64,000 nt of DNA from an uncultured Bacteroidales bacterium (GTDB lineage Bacteria; Bacteroidota; Bacteroidia; Bacteroidales; Bacteroidaceae). A program made the position numbers and the translations under genes. Location: NCBI GenBank assembly GCA_902760965.1, contig CACWIN010000002.1:47888-111887 (forward strand). The letters run 5' to 3'. Of the stretch, positions 27,625 to 37,032 are shown piece after piece. Position 1 is the stretch's first letter. Each line of letters opens with the position of its first letter. Under the pieces are notes generated by a model that saw only the letters and a program-made list of their open reading frames with translations, was not told where the DNA came from and searched no databases.

Positions 27625-29979
27625 TTATTTCGAAAGTGATTCGTGCATGCTGGCGGCAGCACGGCGTCCGTCACCCATAGCCAGGATTACGGTAGCACCT
27701 CCGCGGACAATGTCACCACCTGCAAAGATTGTAGGTATTGATGACTGCATGCTCTCGTTTACGGCGATGGTGTTCTTGCGTCCAAGCTCCAGACCCTCGA
27801 TTGACTTGGGTACTATGGGGTTGGGTGATACACCTACTGCAACGATTACCATATCTACATCAACTGTGATGGTCTCGCCTGTGGGAACCGGGCTGCGGCG
27901 GCCGCTTGCATCGGGCTCACCAAGTTCCATCTTTTCAAGGACAGCCTGCTTAACGCGGCCGTTCTCATCACCTATGTAGCGGATGGGGTTGTGCAGGGTC
28001 ATGAACTCTACACCCTCCTCCTTGGCGTGCTTGACCTCCTCAAGACGGGCGGGCATCTCCTCCTCACTGCGGCGGTAAACGATCATGGCGCGGTCGGCAC
28101 CCAGACGCAGTGCGGTGCGGACAGAGTCCATAGCGGTGTTACCGCCACCTACAATCATCACGTTCTTACCGAATATGATAGGAGTATCGGCCTCCTTGCT
28201 GGATGCATCCATCAGGTTAACACGGGTCAGGTACTCGTTTGATGACATTATATTGATAAGGTTCTCACCCTCAATGCTCATAAAGTTGGGCAGACCGGCA
28301 CCGGAACCTACAAATATGCCCTTGTAATCCTCGGCCTCAAGTTCCTTTACGGTAATGGTCTTACCTACAATGCAGTCCTTAACGAACTTGACACCCATCT
28401 TTTCAAGGTTCTCAATCTCAACGTCAACAATCTTGTTGGGCAGACGGAACTCAGGAATACCGTACTTGAGCACACCGCCAATCTCATGCAGGGCCTCGAA
28501 TACGGTTACATCATAACCGAACTTGGCCATATCACCTGCGAATGACAGGCCTGAAGGACCTGAACCGATGACAGCGATCTTCTTGCCGTTTGATGCAGCT
28601 ACCTCAGGAATTGAGATGTTGCCGCTCTCACGCTCGTAATCGGCAGCAAAGCGCTCCAGATAACCGATTGCAACCGGCTTTTTACCCATCTTAAGATGGA
28701 TACACTTGCTTTCGCACTGCTTTTCCTGCGGGCATACACGACCGCAAACGGCGGGCAGGGCGCTTGTGTGCTTGAGCACCTTGGCAGCAGCCAGATAGTT
28801 GCCGCGCTCAATATTCTTGATGAACGAAGGTATCTCAATGTTTACGGGGCAGCCCTCCATGCAAGAGGGATTTGCGCAGTCAAGGCAACGCTTGGCCTCC
28901 AGGAGTGCCTGCTCCTCAGTAAGACCCTGGTTAACCTCCTCCTTACGGCTGTGACGACGGTAGTCAGGTGCCAGCTCGTTCATCACGCAGCGCTCAATGG
29001 CTGTGCGGTCCTTGGGTTTCATTGTGCCGCGCAGGTCAACTCTCCACTGGGCGTTGCGGTCGGTCAGAACCTCGATGGGATCAACGTTGGCGTTGGCGTT
29101 GGCTTTGGCGTTGGCTTTGGCATTGGCGTTGGCTTTGGCATTGGCGTTGCTGTAGCAGTAAGCCTCCTCGAGTTTCTTCATCTCCTCGCGCTCAATCTCC
29201 TTGAATGCGCCCATACGCTTCATCATACCGTCCCAGTCAACCTCGTGACCGTCAAATTCCGGACCGTCCACGCATACGAACTTGGTCTTGCCGCCTACGC
29301 TTACACGGCAGGCGCCGCACATACCGGTACCGTCAACCATGATGGTGTTCAGGGATACATCGGTCGAGATGTTATATTTCTGTGTGAGCAGGCAGCAGAA
29401 CTTCATCATGATGGCGGGGCCGATGGCAAAGCACTTGTCAACCTTCTCTCTCTGGATTACCTGTTCCATACCTACAGTTACCACGCCCTTGTTACCGTAT
29501 GAACCGTCATCGGTCATGATGATGGTCTCATCGGCATACTGGCGAACCTCATCCTCAAGAATGATGAGCTCCTTGGTACGACCTGCAAGAACGGCAATTA
29601 CCTTGTTGCCGGCCTCCTTGAGAGCCTTGATGATGGGGAGCATGGGAGCTGTACCTACACCGCCGCCGGCGCAGAGTACAGTGCCGAACTTTTCAATGTG
29701 GGTAGCCTGGCCCAGAGGACCTACAACGTCGGTAATGTAGTCACCCTCGTTAAGAAGGCAGAGCTTGTTTGTTGAAAGACCGATGCGCTGTACTACCAGT
29801 GTGATGGTGCCGCGCTTTACATCGGAGTCAGCAATGGTAAGCGGAACACGCTCACCTTTCTCTCCTATGCGGATGATTACAAAGTGACCGGCCCTGCGTG
29901 ATCTTGCAATAAGAGGAGCCTCCACCTCAAACTTGAAAACGTTCTCTGAAAACTGTTGTTTGGATACAATCCTGTTCAT
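27625..29979 (-). CDS. Fused PyrK/GltD-like (NfnA-NfnB-type) NAD(P)H:ferredoxin oxidoreductase
   Basis: A 784-residue cytosolic flavin/Fe-S enzyme. The start is set at the ATG at 29977-29979 (MNRIVSKQQF); a longer frame to 30093 is unsupported. Residues 1 to about 275 are a PyrK/SudB-like FAD and NAD domain with the Fe-S ligands of MCGACRVSVGGKTKFVC. Residues from about 300 are a GltD/SudA-like half: the 4Fe-4S region CLDCANPSCMEGCP and CGRVCPQEKQCESKC, then two dinucleotide-binding folds (IGSGPSGLSFAGDMA; IVGGGNTAMDSVR). In clostridia the two halves are separate NfnA and NfnB. A 22-residue Asn-Ala-Lys-Ala repeat joins them here. It probably moves electrons between NAD(P)H and ferredoxin. Confidence 0.88.
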   Translation of the reverse strand: MNRIVSKQQFSENVFKFEVEAPLIARSRRAGHFVIIRIGEKGERVPLTIADSDVKRGTITLVVQRIGLSTNKLCLLNEGDYITDVVGPLGQATHIEKFGTVLCAGGGVGTAPMLPIIKALKEAGNKVIAVLAGRTKELIILEDEVRQYADETIIMTDDGSYGNKGVVTVGMEQVIQREKVDKCFAIGPAIMMKFCCLLTQKYNISTDVSLNTIMVDGTGMCGACRVSVGGKTKFVCVDGPEFDGHEVDWDGMMKRMGAFKEIEREEMKKLEEAYCYSNANAKANANAKANAKANANANVDPIEVLTDRNAQWRVDLRGTMKPKDRTAIERCVMNELAPDYRRHSRKEEVNQGLTEEQALLEAKRCLDCANPSCMEGCPVNIEIPSFIKNIERGNYLAAAKVLKHTSALPAVCGRVCPQEKQCESKCIHLKMGKKPVAIGYLERFAADYERESGNISIPEVAASNGKKIAVIGSGPSGLSFAGDMAKFGYDVTVFEALHEIGGVLKYGIPEFRLPNKIVDVEIENLEKMGVKFVKDCIVGKTITVKELEAEDYKGIFVGSGAGLPNFMSIEGENLINIMSSNEYLTRVNLMDASSKEADTPIIFGKNVMIVGGGNTAMDSVRTALRLGADRAMIVYRRSEEEMPARLEEVKHAKEEGVEFMTLHNPIRYIGDENGRVKQAVLEKMELGEPDASGRRSPVPTGETITVDVDMVIVAVGVSPNPIVPKSIEGLELGRKNTIAVNESMQSSIPTIFAGGDIVRGGATVILAMGDGRRAAASMHESLSK
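29086..29149 (-). repeat. Hexamer repeat encoding the Asn-Ala/Lys-Ala linker
   Basis: About ten tandem units of GCCAAC or GCCAAA (minus strand) lie between the two halves of the oxidoreductase and encode alternating NANAKA steps. The reading frame is preserved and the unit length is a multiple of three. The same hexamers recur in non-coding DNA at 38314-38445. Confidence 0.9.
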
Positions 29980-30018
29980 ATTTTGTCTATTTTCTCTGCA
30001 ATCTGATTTTTTGTCGCG

Positions 30019-30026
30019 CAAAGTTA
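30019..30026 (-). promoter_or_regulatory. -7 promoter box for the NfnAB-like gene
   Basis: CAAAGTTA on the plus strand reads TAACTTTG on the minus strand, 40 bp before the chosen start at 29979. This supports that start over the longer frame, which would begin upstream of the promoter. Confidence 0.5.
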
Positions 30027-30048
30027 TCAAATTAAAGTTTTTTGTGAT

Positions 30049-30056
30049 TATATTTG
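30049..30056 (+). promoter_or_regulatory. -7 promoter box for the glycogen operon
   Basis: TATATTTG matches TAnnTTTG and lies 85 bp before the debranching enzyme ATG in the divergent region. No good -33 partner is seen. Confidence 0.4.
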
Positions 30057-30140
30057 TGTAATCTATTTTTAACAAAGGACGTATATTTTGCATTTATTTG
30101 CAGAATAGTTGGATAATAAAAAAGTATTTATACAGAATCA

Positions 30141-32078
30141 ATGAGTTATCTGCGTTTTGACAAGACCTTTATGACCAACCTGGAGGAGACTCTCCCCAGG
30201 GAAATACTTCGTACCAACAGGTCGGGTGCTTACCATTGCACTACAATTGTTGATTGCAACACCCGCAAGTATCATGGTCTTCTGGTGGTGCCGCTTCCGG
30301 AACTGGACAATGAGAATCATGTCCTTATTTCATCGCTTGACGAAACGGTCATCCAGCATGGTGCAGAGTTCAATCTTGGCCTGCATCAGTATTGGGGATA
30401 CAATTTCAGTCCCAAGGGTCACAAGTATATACGTGAATTCAACTGTGACAAGGTTCCAACCACAATCTACAGGGTGGGAGGCGTGCTCCTTAAGAAAGAA
30501 AAACTGTTTGAGCATAATGAGAACCGCATACTTATACGGTATACTCTGCTTGACGCCCATTCCGATACCACTCTCAGGTTCCAGCCATTCCTGGCTTTCC
30601 GCAGCGTGCGCCAGTTCACCCATGAGAACAGCAACGCCCGTCGCGACTACCAGATGGTGGAGAACGGAATAAAGACTTCAATGTATCCGGGATATCCGGA
30701 ACTGTATATGCAGTTCAGCAAGGAGAATGAATTTGTTTTCCGTCCTGACTGGTACCGCAAGTTTGAGTACTCCAAGGAGCTGGAGCGCGGATATGAGTTC
30801 AACGAGGACCTGTATGTGCCCGGTTACTTTGAGATGCCCATCAAGAAGGGTGAGAGCATAGTCTTTTCGGCAGGTTTGTCGGAGGTTAAGACCAAGGGAC
30901 TTAAGCGTACGTTTACGGTCGAGGCAAATGACCGCACCCCGCGTGACAATTTTTATCACTGCTTAAAGAACGCAGCCCATCAGTTCCATAACAAGGCCGG
31001 AGGACATCATTACATACTTGCCGGTTATCCATGGTTCAAGTGCCGTGCCCGTGACCTTTTTGTATCCCTGCCCGGACTTACGCTTTCAATCCGTGAAACC
31101 AATGAGTTTGAAAGTGTAATGTATACGGCTCAGGAAGCAATTCGTGCTTTCATAAAAGGTGTGCCTAACGACCTGCAGATTTACGAGATGGAGCACCCCG
31201 ATGTATTCCTTTGGGCGGTTTGGGCCATACAGCAGTATGCCAAGAAGGTGTCAAGGGAGCAGGCGTGGAACAAATACGGCAAGATACTTGTGGAGATGAT
31301 GGATTTCCTAAGGCATAACCGTCACTACAATTTCTTTGTTCACAGCAACGGTCTGGTACATATAAACGGTAAGGAAAAGGCCGAAACCTGGATGAACTCC
31401 ACCGCCAACGGCGTGCCGGTCATTCCGCGTACGGGCTATGTGGTTGAGATAAACGCCCTGTGGTATAACGCCCTTATGTTTGTGGCCGACCTGACAAAGG
31501 AGTTCGGCAAGCCGGATTATTCAAAACGCCTGGAGTCACTTGCCGCACAGGCAGGAAAGTCTTTTGTAAAGACATTCCTTAACCAGTACGGTTATCTGTA
31601 TGACTTTGTTGACAAGGATTCACCTGACTGGAGCGTGCGTCCCAACCAGATATTCGCTGTGGCGCTGGATTATTCGCCGCTTGACCTTAAGCAGCAAAAA
31701 GCCGTGGTGGATATTGTGACCAAGGAGTTGCTTACTCCCAAGGGCCTGCGTTCACTCAGCCCCAAGAGCATGGGTTACAATCCCAACTATGTAGGTCCTC
31801 AGCGCGAGCGTGACTACGCATACCATCAGGGTACGGCTTGGCCATGGCTGGCAGGATTCTATTTTGAGGCATACCTTAAGGTGTTCAAGCATAGCGGCCT
31901 GTCATTCGTGGAGCGCCAGATGATTGGATATGAGGATGAAATGACATCGCACTGCGTGGGTTCACTACCGGAACTGTTTGACGGCAATCCGCCGTTCAAG
32001 GGCCGTGGTGCCGTATCTTTTGCCATGAATGTGGCCGAGATACTGAGATCTATCAAGATGATAAATGAATTTGAATAA
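30141..32078 (+). CDS. Glycogen debranching enzyme (amylo-alpha-1,6-glucosidase type)
   Basis: A 645-residue cytosolic enzyme. The N-terminal beta-rich region (TNRSGAYHCTTIVDCNTRKYHGLLV) is typical of bacterial archaeal-type debranching enzymes. The C-terminal (alpha/alpha)6 barrel carries WFKCRARDLFVSLPGL, the active-site region WMNSTANGVPVIPRTGYVVEINALWYNAL and RDYAYHQGTAWPWLAGFYFEAY, which together contain the conserved acidic residues of the GDE C-terminal family. It removes alpha-1,6 branches during glycogen turnover. The gene is followed by a GT4 glycosyltransferase (6 bp gap) and a GH57 enzyme; the three form a glycogen/alpha-glucan operon known from Bacteroides. Confidence 0.92.
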   Translation: MSYLRFDKTFMTNLEETLPREILRTNRSGAYHCTTIVDCNTRKYHGLLVVPLPELDNENHVLISSLDETVIQHGAEFNLGLHQYWGYNFSPKGHKYIREFNCDKVPTTIYRVGGVLLKKEKLFEHNENRILIRYTLLDAHSDTTLRFQPFLAFRSVRQFTHENSNARRDYQMVENGIKTSMYPGYPELYMQFSKENEFVFRPDWYRKFEYSKELERGYEFNEDLYVPGYFEMPIKKGESIVFSAGLSEVKTKGLKRTFTVEANDRTPRDNFYHCLKNAAHQFHNKAGGHHYILAGYPWFKCRARDLFVSLPGLTLSIRETNEFESVMYTAQEAIRAFIKGVPNDLQIYEMEHPDVFLWAVWAIQQYAKKVSREQAWNKYGKILVEMMDFLRHNRHYNFFVHSNGLVHINGKEKAETWMNSTANGVPVIPRTGYVVEINALWYNALMFVADLTKEFGKPDYSKRLESLAAQAGKSFVKTFLNQYGYLYDFVDKDSPDWSVRPNQIFAVALDYSPLDLKQQKAVVDIVTKELLTPKGLRSLSPKSMGYNPNYVGPQRERDYAYHQGTAWPWLAGFYFEAYLKVFKHSGLSFVERQMIGYEDEMTSHCVGSLPELFDGNPPFKGRGAVSFAMNVAEILRSIKMINEFE

Positions 32079-32084
32079 ATAGAT

Positions 32085-33347
32085 ATGAAAGTATTGATGT
32101 TCGGCTGGGAATTCCCGCCCCATATATTGGGCGGATTGGGAACGGCCAGCTATGGATTGACAAGAGGACTAGCCAACCAGGGGAATGTGGACATCACTTT
32201 CTGCCTGCCAAAACCATGGGGCGATGAGGATCAGAGCTTCATGAAGATAGTTGGTATGAATACCGTTCCTGTTGTATGGCGCAACCCCGACAACAGTGTG
32301 CTTAAGGTGCGTTATCCGTGGATGGACAGTGAGGACTATTATCGTTTCCGTGACCATATCTACTCCGATTTCAGCAATCTTTATACCAATGACCTGGGTT
32401 GCATAGAGTTTTCGGGCCGTTATCCCGATAACCTTCATGAAGAGATTAACAACTACTCTATTGTGGCCGGAGTAGTGGCCCGTACCGAGCAGTTTGACAT
32501 AATCCATTCCCATGACTGGCTTACATATCCTGCCGGAATACACGCCAAGCAGGTAAGTGGCAAGCCGCTTGTAATTCACGTTCACGCCACCGATTTTGAC
32601 CGTAGCCGCGGCAATGTGAACCCAACGGTTTATGCAATCGAAAAGAACGGCATGGATTATGCCGACCACATAATGTGCGTGAGCGAGCTTACCCGTCAGA
32701 CCGTAATAAACAAATATCATCAGGATCCGCGCAAGGTATCAACCATGCATAATGCCGTTGAGCCGCTGCCGCAGGAAATCCAGGATATAGTACCTCAAAA
32801 GAAACCGCATGAGAAAGTGGTTACTTTCCTGGGTCGTATCACTATGCAGAAGGGTCCTGAATACTTTGTAGAAGCAGCAGCCCTGGTTCTGAGGCGTACC
32901 CGTGATATCCGTTTCTGCATGGCCGGAAGCGGTGACATGATGAATGCCATGATTACCATGGCGGCCGACCGCGGCATTGCCGACCGTTTCCATTTCCCTG
33001 GATTCATGAAAGGCAAGCAGGTGTACGAATGCCTCAAAGCCAGCGACGTGTACATAATGCCTTCGGTATCGGAACCCTTTGGAATATCCCCGCTCGAGGC
33101 AATGCAGTGTGAGGTTCCCACCATTATTTCCAAGCAGTCCGGTTGTGCCGAGATTCTGGAAAAATGCATCAAGGTGGACTATTGGGACATCCACGCAATG
33201 GCCGATGCCATTTACTCCATATGCAACTACCCGGCGCTCTACGAGTACCTTAAGGTTGAGGGAAAGAAAGAGGTAGATGCCATCACCTGGGATAAGGTGG
33301 GAGAGCGTATCCTGACACGTTACAAGAAACTGTTGGGAATAAAATAA
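32085..33347 (+). CDS. GT4-type glycosyltransferase of the glycogen operon
   Basis: A 420-residue GT-B enzyme. The N-terminal half begins MKVLMFGWEFPPHILGGLGT, with the sugar-donor GG loop, and contains DIIHSHDWLTYPAG. The C-terminal half shows VTFLGRITMQKGPEYFVEAA, a diphosphate-binding RITMQKG region, and SDVYIMPSVSEPFGISPLEAM with the E-x7-E motif of retaining GT4 enzymes. It probably extends or initiates alpha-glucan chains. It lies between the debranching enzyme and GH57 genes, and the true glycogen synthase (GT5) function may rest here because the GT5-like gene at 36205 is incomplete. Confidence 0.88.
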   Translation: MKVLMFGWEFPPHILGGLGTASYGLTRGLANQGNVDITFCLPKPWGDEDQSFMKIVGMNTVPVVWRNPDNSVLKVRYPWMDSEDYYRFRDHIYSDFSNLYTNDLGCIEFSGRYPDNLHEEINNYSIVAGVVARTEQFDIIHSHDWLTYPAGIHAKQVSGKPLVIHVHATDFDRSRGNVNPTVYAIEKNGMDYADHIMCVSELTRQTVINKYHQDPRKVSTMHNAVEPLPQEIQDIVPQKKPHEKVVTFLGRITMQKGPEYFVEAAALVLRRTRDIRFCMAGSGDMMNAMITMAADRGIADRFHFPGFMKGKQVYECLKASDVYIMPSVSEPFGISPLEAMQCEVPTIISKQSGCAEILEKCIKVDYWDIHAMADAIYSICNYPALYEYLKVEGKKEVDAITWDKVGERILTRYKKLLGIK

Positions 33348-33372
33348 TGTTGAATAAATAAAGAATCAGGAT

Positions 33373-34686
33373 ATGAAAACAATCTGTCTGTATTTTGAGA
33401 TTCATCAGATAATACATCTCAAGAGGTATCGTTTCTTTGACATAGGTACGGACCATTATTATATTGATGACTATGCAAATGATACAAGTATCACAAACAT
33501 AGCCCAGAACTCATATATTCCGGCCCTGAACACCTTGATTGACATGGCCCGCAAGAACCAAGGCGAATTCAAACTGGCTCTTTCACTGTCAGGCGTAGGT
33601 CTGGAGCAGCTGGAGCGTTATGCTCCTCAGGTAATAGACCTGTTGCAGGAACTGGCCGGCACCGGATGCGTGGAATTCATTGCCGAGCCATACTCCCACG
33701 GTCTGGCATCGCTTGCTCCCAATGCCGAGCAGTCATTCCGTGACGAGGTAAAGCGTCAGGTTGAAAAGATAAACCAGCTGTTTGGCCAAAAGCCCAAGAT
33801 TTTCCGCAACTCCAGCCTTATCTACGATGATGAGATAGGCAGCATGGTTGCCGATATGGGCTTTAAGGGTGTATTGACCGAGGGTGCCAAGCATATCCTT
33901 GGTTGGAAGAGTCCGCACTACCTGTATCACTGCGCCCTGAATCCAAACCTCAAGGTTCTTACCCGTGACTACAAACTGTCCGATGACATAAGCCTGCGTT
34001 TCTCCAACTCATCATGGGAGGCATATCCGCTTATGGCCGACAAGTACATGGACTGGATTGCCCAAAGCCCCGAGGAGGATGGCGTATTCAATATCTTTAT
34101 GGAACTGTGCGCCCTGGGTATTTATCAGCCTCTCAGCTCCAATATCCTTGACTTTATAAGTAATCTGCCGGCTGCTGCCAAGGAGCGCGGAATTGGATTC
34201 CAGACCCCGTCGGAGGTAATCAAGACTCATAAGTCCGTTTCGGCCATTGAGGTTCCTTATCCAATGTCATGGACCGACGAGGAGCGTGACGTAAGCTGCT
34301 GGCTGGGTAACGTTATGCAGCGTGAAGCTTTCAACAAGCTATATTCAATAGGTGAGCGCGTAATACTGAGCAATGACAAGCATATCCGTCAGGACTGGGA
34401 TTACCTGCAGGCCAGCAATAACTTCAGGTTCATGACCACCAAGAACAACGCTGTGTCAATGGATCGCGGAATATATGAGTCGCCTTACGATGCGTTTACC
34501 AACTACATGAACATTCTTGGTGATTTCCTGCAGAGAGTCAACTGGGCTCTGCCGCTGGATATTGATACCGAGGAACTGAACGCCTTCCAGACCACCATAA
34601 GCAATCAGGACAAAAAGATTCAGGCTCTTGAAAAGCAGGTGGCTCGTCTTAAGGCTGCGGCCGAAAAGCCCAAAGCCAAAAAGTGA
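33373..34686 (+). CDS. GH57 alpha-glucan-active enzyme
   Basis: A 437-residue member of glycoside hydrolase family 57. Residues 1-300 contain the family motifs: YFEIHQIIHLKR at the N-terminus (HQ of motif 1), LALSLSGVGLEQLERY, VEFIAEPYSHGL with the probable nucleophile region, RNSSLIYDDEIGSMVADMGF and NIFMELCALG. The C-terminal 40 residues form a Gln/Lys/Glu-rich coiled-coil-like tail ending AEKPKAKK. GH57 enzymes act as alpha-amylases or glucanotransferases on glycogen or maltodextrin. It is the last gene of the glycogen operon, followed by a bidirectional terminator. Confidence 0.9.
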   Translation: MKTICLYFEIHQIIHLKRYRFFDIGTDHYYIDDYANDTSITNIAQNSYIPALNTLIDMARKNQGEFKLALSLSGVGLEQLERYAPQVIDLLQELAGTGCVEFIAEPYSHGLASLAPNAEQSFRDEVKRQVEKINQLFGQKPKIFRNSSLIYDDEIGSMVADMGFKGVLTEGAKHILGWKSPHYLYHCALNPNLKVLTRDYKLSDDISLRFSNSSWEAYPLMADKYMDWIAQSPEEDGVFNIFMELCALGIYQPLSSNILDFISNLPAAAKERGIGFQTPSEVIKTHKSVSAIEVPYPMSWTDEERDVSCWLGNVMQREAFNKLYSIGERVILSNDKHIRQDWDYLQASNNFRFMTTKNNAVSMDRGIYESPYDAFTNYMNILGDFLQRVNWALPLDIDTEELNAFQTTISNQDKKIQALEKQVARLKAAAEKPKAKK

Positions 34687-34694
34687 TTGGGAAT

Positions 34695-34725
34695 AAAAAA
34701 ACCTTGCGATCCGCAAGGTTTTTTT
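34695..34725. terminator. Bidirectional terminator between GH57 and DUF4270 genes
   Basis: A perfect stem (CCTTGCG with CGCAAGG, 3-nt loop) is flanked by A7 and T7, so it works on both strands of this convergent gene pair. Confidence 0.9.
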
Positions 34726-34733
34726 ATTTTCAA

Positions 34734-36188
34734 TCAGAATCTGGATTTGATTGTCTTGATCTTGATCTTGTTGTCAGGCCCGCCAATAAGTTTTACCTGG
34801 CGCAACCTAAGGTCCATCCTGAAACTTATCACCTCGCTCTGCGATGTTGCATCGGCCTTAACCGGAACAATGACAACCTTGTCCCAATCCGGATGAGTGG
34901 CGGCATAGGCCTCTTTTGCGTTTAATGTAATGTTGTTGTCAGTTATCCAGGTGGCGCGGTCCGAGTATGCCTTTTCAACAAGAGCCGCAATATTATCAAA
35001 GGAGTAGGTGCCGTATGCCGAAGAGTAGGTGGCTACGTACGATTCAATCTTGTCAACCCCATTGTTCCTTGCAAAAAAGTCTTTCAGTTTTTCTTTCCTT
35101 ACAAGAACCACGTTAAGCGGTGCGCTGGGCTTGTACGGGTCCGAAGGCGTGTTGGCCGATGAAAGCTGAAGCTTGGCGGCATTCAGGACCGTCTTTTCGT
35201 CTTTCATTTGGTCTATGGGGAGCGTAATCTCGGTCAATATGCCATACGGGCTGCGGATCCATGTGAATCCGGTCTGGGCCAACTCGTTTTCAAGGCCTGT
35301 CCATTTGATTGTATTGATTTGTACAACCTCACTGTTGCCTACAAATTCAAGCTTGGTTGTCTCTAACTGGTCGTTGCCTTCTTTGTCTTTTGAAATGGAG
35401 CGGCAATAAACTTCAAAAATTGATGACTCTATGTAAAAGACAGTGCCGTCACCTTGGGAGCATCTCACGTAAAAGCCCTTAAGGATGTTCTCCATAAATG
35501 CCGTGGAGTTGGCAAAACAGCTTTTGCCTCCAGGCTTGTTGTAATAGGTGTCCAGGACCCTTTCGGCAAGCGTGTCGGGAAGGCTTATGGAAACATATGG
35601 GTAAAAACTCTCTGAATTCCGGATTGAATCGGGGACCTGCATGTTCCAACCGGACAGTGTGGCTGTTGCGAGAGGAGCCTGAGTCAGGTCGCAGAACTTG
35701 GAAGGATCAAGGTTGGGGTAGTACCTTACGTCAGGATCAATAATCTTGTTTAAGGGGAACACCTCAATCTTGATTATGTTTGTTGGGTCACCAAAATACT
35801 CCGAGTAATGAAGCTTTAGGTTGGCATAGCACTTTTTGCCGTCTCCAAGCTTCTGTATGAACCAATCGGGGAACTTAAAGTTGCCGAATCCGTATGCCGA
35901 ATCGGGGAATGTATAATTCTCCAGGCAGTTCAACTGTGTAAGATACGAACCCTGGTAAGTTGCGCCGCTTACAGGCTCCGTGTATCGGCCTAGATTGTAT
36001 TGTGCGGTTGTTACGAGCAATGAATCGGGGCAGATTATTGAACGTGATGTTGCAAAGCATGAATCATCGGTTACGGACAACTCATCGCCCAGGGGAATCA
36101 GAGAACTTCCAAGCCCCGAGGTATTGTCATCACAAGATAAAAGCAACAGTGCCGATAAAAAGCTGAAAGCCAGCTTTGAGATTTTCAT
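34734..36188 (-). CDS. DUF4270 lipoprotein
   Basis: A 484-residue predicted lipoprotein starting at the ATG at 36186-36188 (MKISKLAFSFLSALLLLSCDD, Cys19); a longer frame to 36257 overlaps the upstream gene and hides the signal peptide, so it is rejected. The sequence matches DUF4270: GLGSSLIPLGDELSVTDDSC near the N-terminus, YLTQLNCLENYTFPDSAYGF, and a long beta-rich body with a C-terminal TWITDNNITLNAKEAYAATH and KLIGGPDNKIKIK. DUF4270 proteins are exported Bacteroidota proteins of unknown function, often next to glycogen synthase in this order. The gene is co-directional with the GT5-like gene, 16 bp downstream of its stop codon. Confidence 0.85.
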   Translation of the reverse strand: MKISKLAFSFLSALLLLSCDDNTSGLGSSLIPLGDELSVTDDSCFATSRSIICPDSLLVTTAQYNLGRYTEPVSGATYQGSYLTQLNCLENYTFPDSAYGFGNFKFPDWFIQKLGDGKKCYANLKLHYSEYFGDPTNIIKIEVFPLNKIIDPDVRYYPNLDPSKFCDLTQAPLATATLSGWNMQVPDSIRNSESFYPYVSISLPDTLAERVLDTYYNKPGGKSCFANSTAFMENILKGFYVRCSQGDGTVFYIESSIFEVYCRSISKDKEGNDQLETTKLEFVGNSEVVQINTIKWTGLENELAQTGFTWIRSPYGILTEITLPIDQMKDEKTVLNAAKLQLSSANTPSDPYKPSAPLNVVLVRKEKLKDFFARNNGVDKIESYVATYSSAYGTYSFDNIAALVEKAYSDRATWITDNNITLNAKEAYAATHPDWDKVVIVPVKADATSQSEVISFRMDLRLRQVKLIGGPDNKIKIKTIKSRF

Positions 36189-36204
36189 AGGACAGCGTAG
36201 TGTG

Positions 36205-37008
36205 TCAGATTTTGTTGTAGAAATCATTAATGACCGATGCTTCCATTGTAGTGGCATCGCCCTCTATTACAGGTTTGCCGTTTTCTTTGGCATATGAAAG
36301 CAACGAGCCGTCAACATTCATGGAGTTGCCAATTACTCCGTCCGAAAAGTCTATGGCTTTTTTCATGAGGGAGTTAAAGTCAATGGGAGTCTGGAAAGAA
36401 CCTTCATCGCCGGGTTTCATGTCCTTGGTGAGCAGGATCTCGGGATATCTGGGGCTGAACAGTCCGTTGAATGGCTTGTCATAAATTGAATAGACAACCT
36501 TTGAATCACGGAAAGCAGGCTCTTCCTTATATGCAGTCTTTATGTACAGCGGAATAAGTGCGGGGAGCCATCCGTGGCAATGGATTATATCCGGATTCCA
36601 ACGCAGTTTCTTTACGGTCTCAAGTACGCCGCGGGCAAAGAAAATGGTGCGCTCGTCATTATCCTGATATTCAATGCCGTCCTTATCGGATTCCTGAAGA
36701 CGGTTCTGGAAATAGTCATCGTTGTCAATAAAATAGACCTGAATCCTGGCCGATGGCAACGATGCTACCTTGATTATGAGCGGATGGTCGGTATCATCAA
36801 TGATCAGGTTCATGCCTGACAGACGTATAACCTCGTGCAGCTGGTTGCGGCGTTCGTTAATGTTGCCCCACTTGGGCATGAAGGTACGGATATCGTTACC
36901 CAATTCCTGGATGCTTTGAGGCAGCTGCCTGCAATAATCCGCCATTGGAGACTGAGCCACGAAGGGCGTAATCTGATCAGCAATGATAAGGATTTTCTTT
37001 TCGCTCAT
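36205..37008 (-). CDS. Half-length GT5 (glycogen/starch synthase N-terminal domain) protein
   Basis: A 267-residue protein equal to the N-terminal Rossmann half of glycogen synthase GlgA. KKILIIADQITPFVAQSP replaces the usual start with its KxGGL ADP-glucose loop, and DIIHCHGWLPALIPLY and FDGVIGNSMNVDGSLL-like segments follow, but there is no C-terminal GT-B half with the catalytic Glu. The frame ends cleanly (NDFYNKI) with no trace of a downstream continuation. Similar short GT5 proteins are widespread in Bacteroidales, so this is not a local truncation. Because it lacks the donor loop, it is probably a binding or regulatory protein rather than an active synthase. Confidence 0.8.
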   Translation of the reverse strand: MSEKKILIIADQITPFVAQSPMADYCRQLPQSIQELGNDIRTFMPKWGNINERRNQLHEVIRLSGMNLIIDDTDHPLIIKVASLPSARIQVYFIDNDDYFQNRLQESDKDGIEYQDNDERTIFFARGVLETVKKLRWNPDIIHCHGWLPALIPLYIKTAYKEEPAFRDSKVVYSIYDKPFNGLFSPRYPEILLTKDMKPGDEGSFQTPIDFNSLMKKAIDFSDGVIGNSMNVDGSLLSYAKENGKPVIEGDATTMEASVINDFYNKI

Positions 37009-37032
37009 AGAGTGTAACTTTCAATTAGTATG

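Noticed and set aside
28696-29502. A 268-codon plus-strand frame with repeated Gly-Val-Gly-Phe
   Set aside because: It is antisense to the NfnAB-like gene and its repeat is only the mirror of the Asn-Ala/Lys-Ala linker; it has no promoter or family match.
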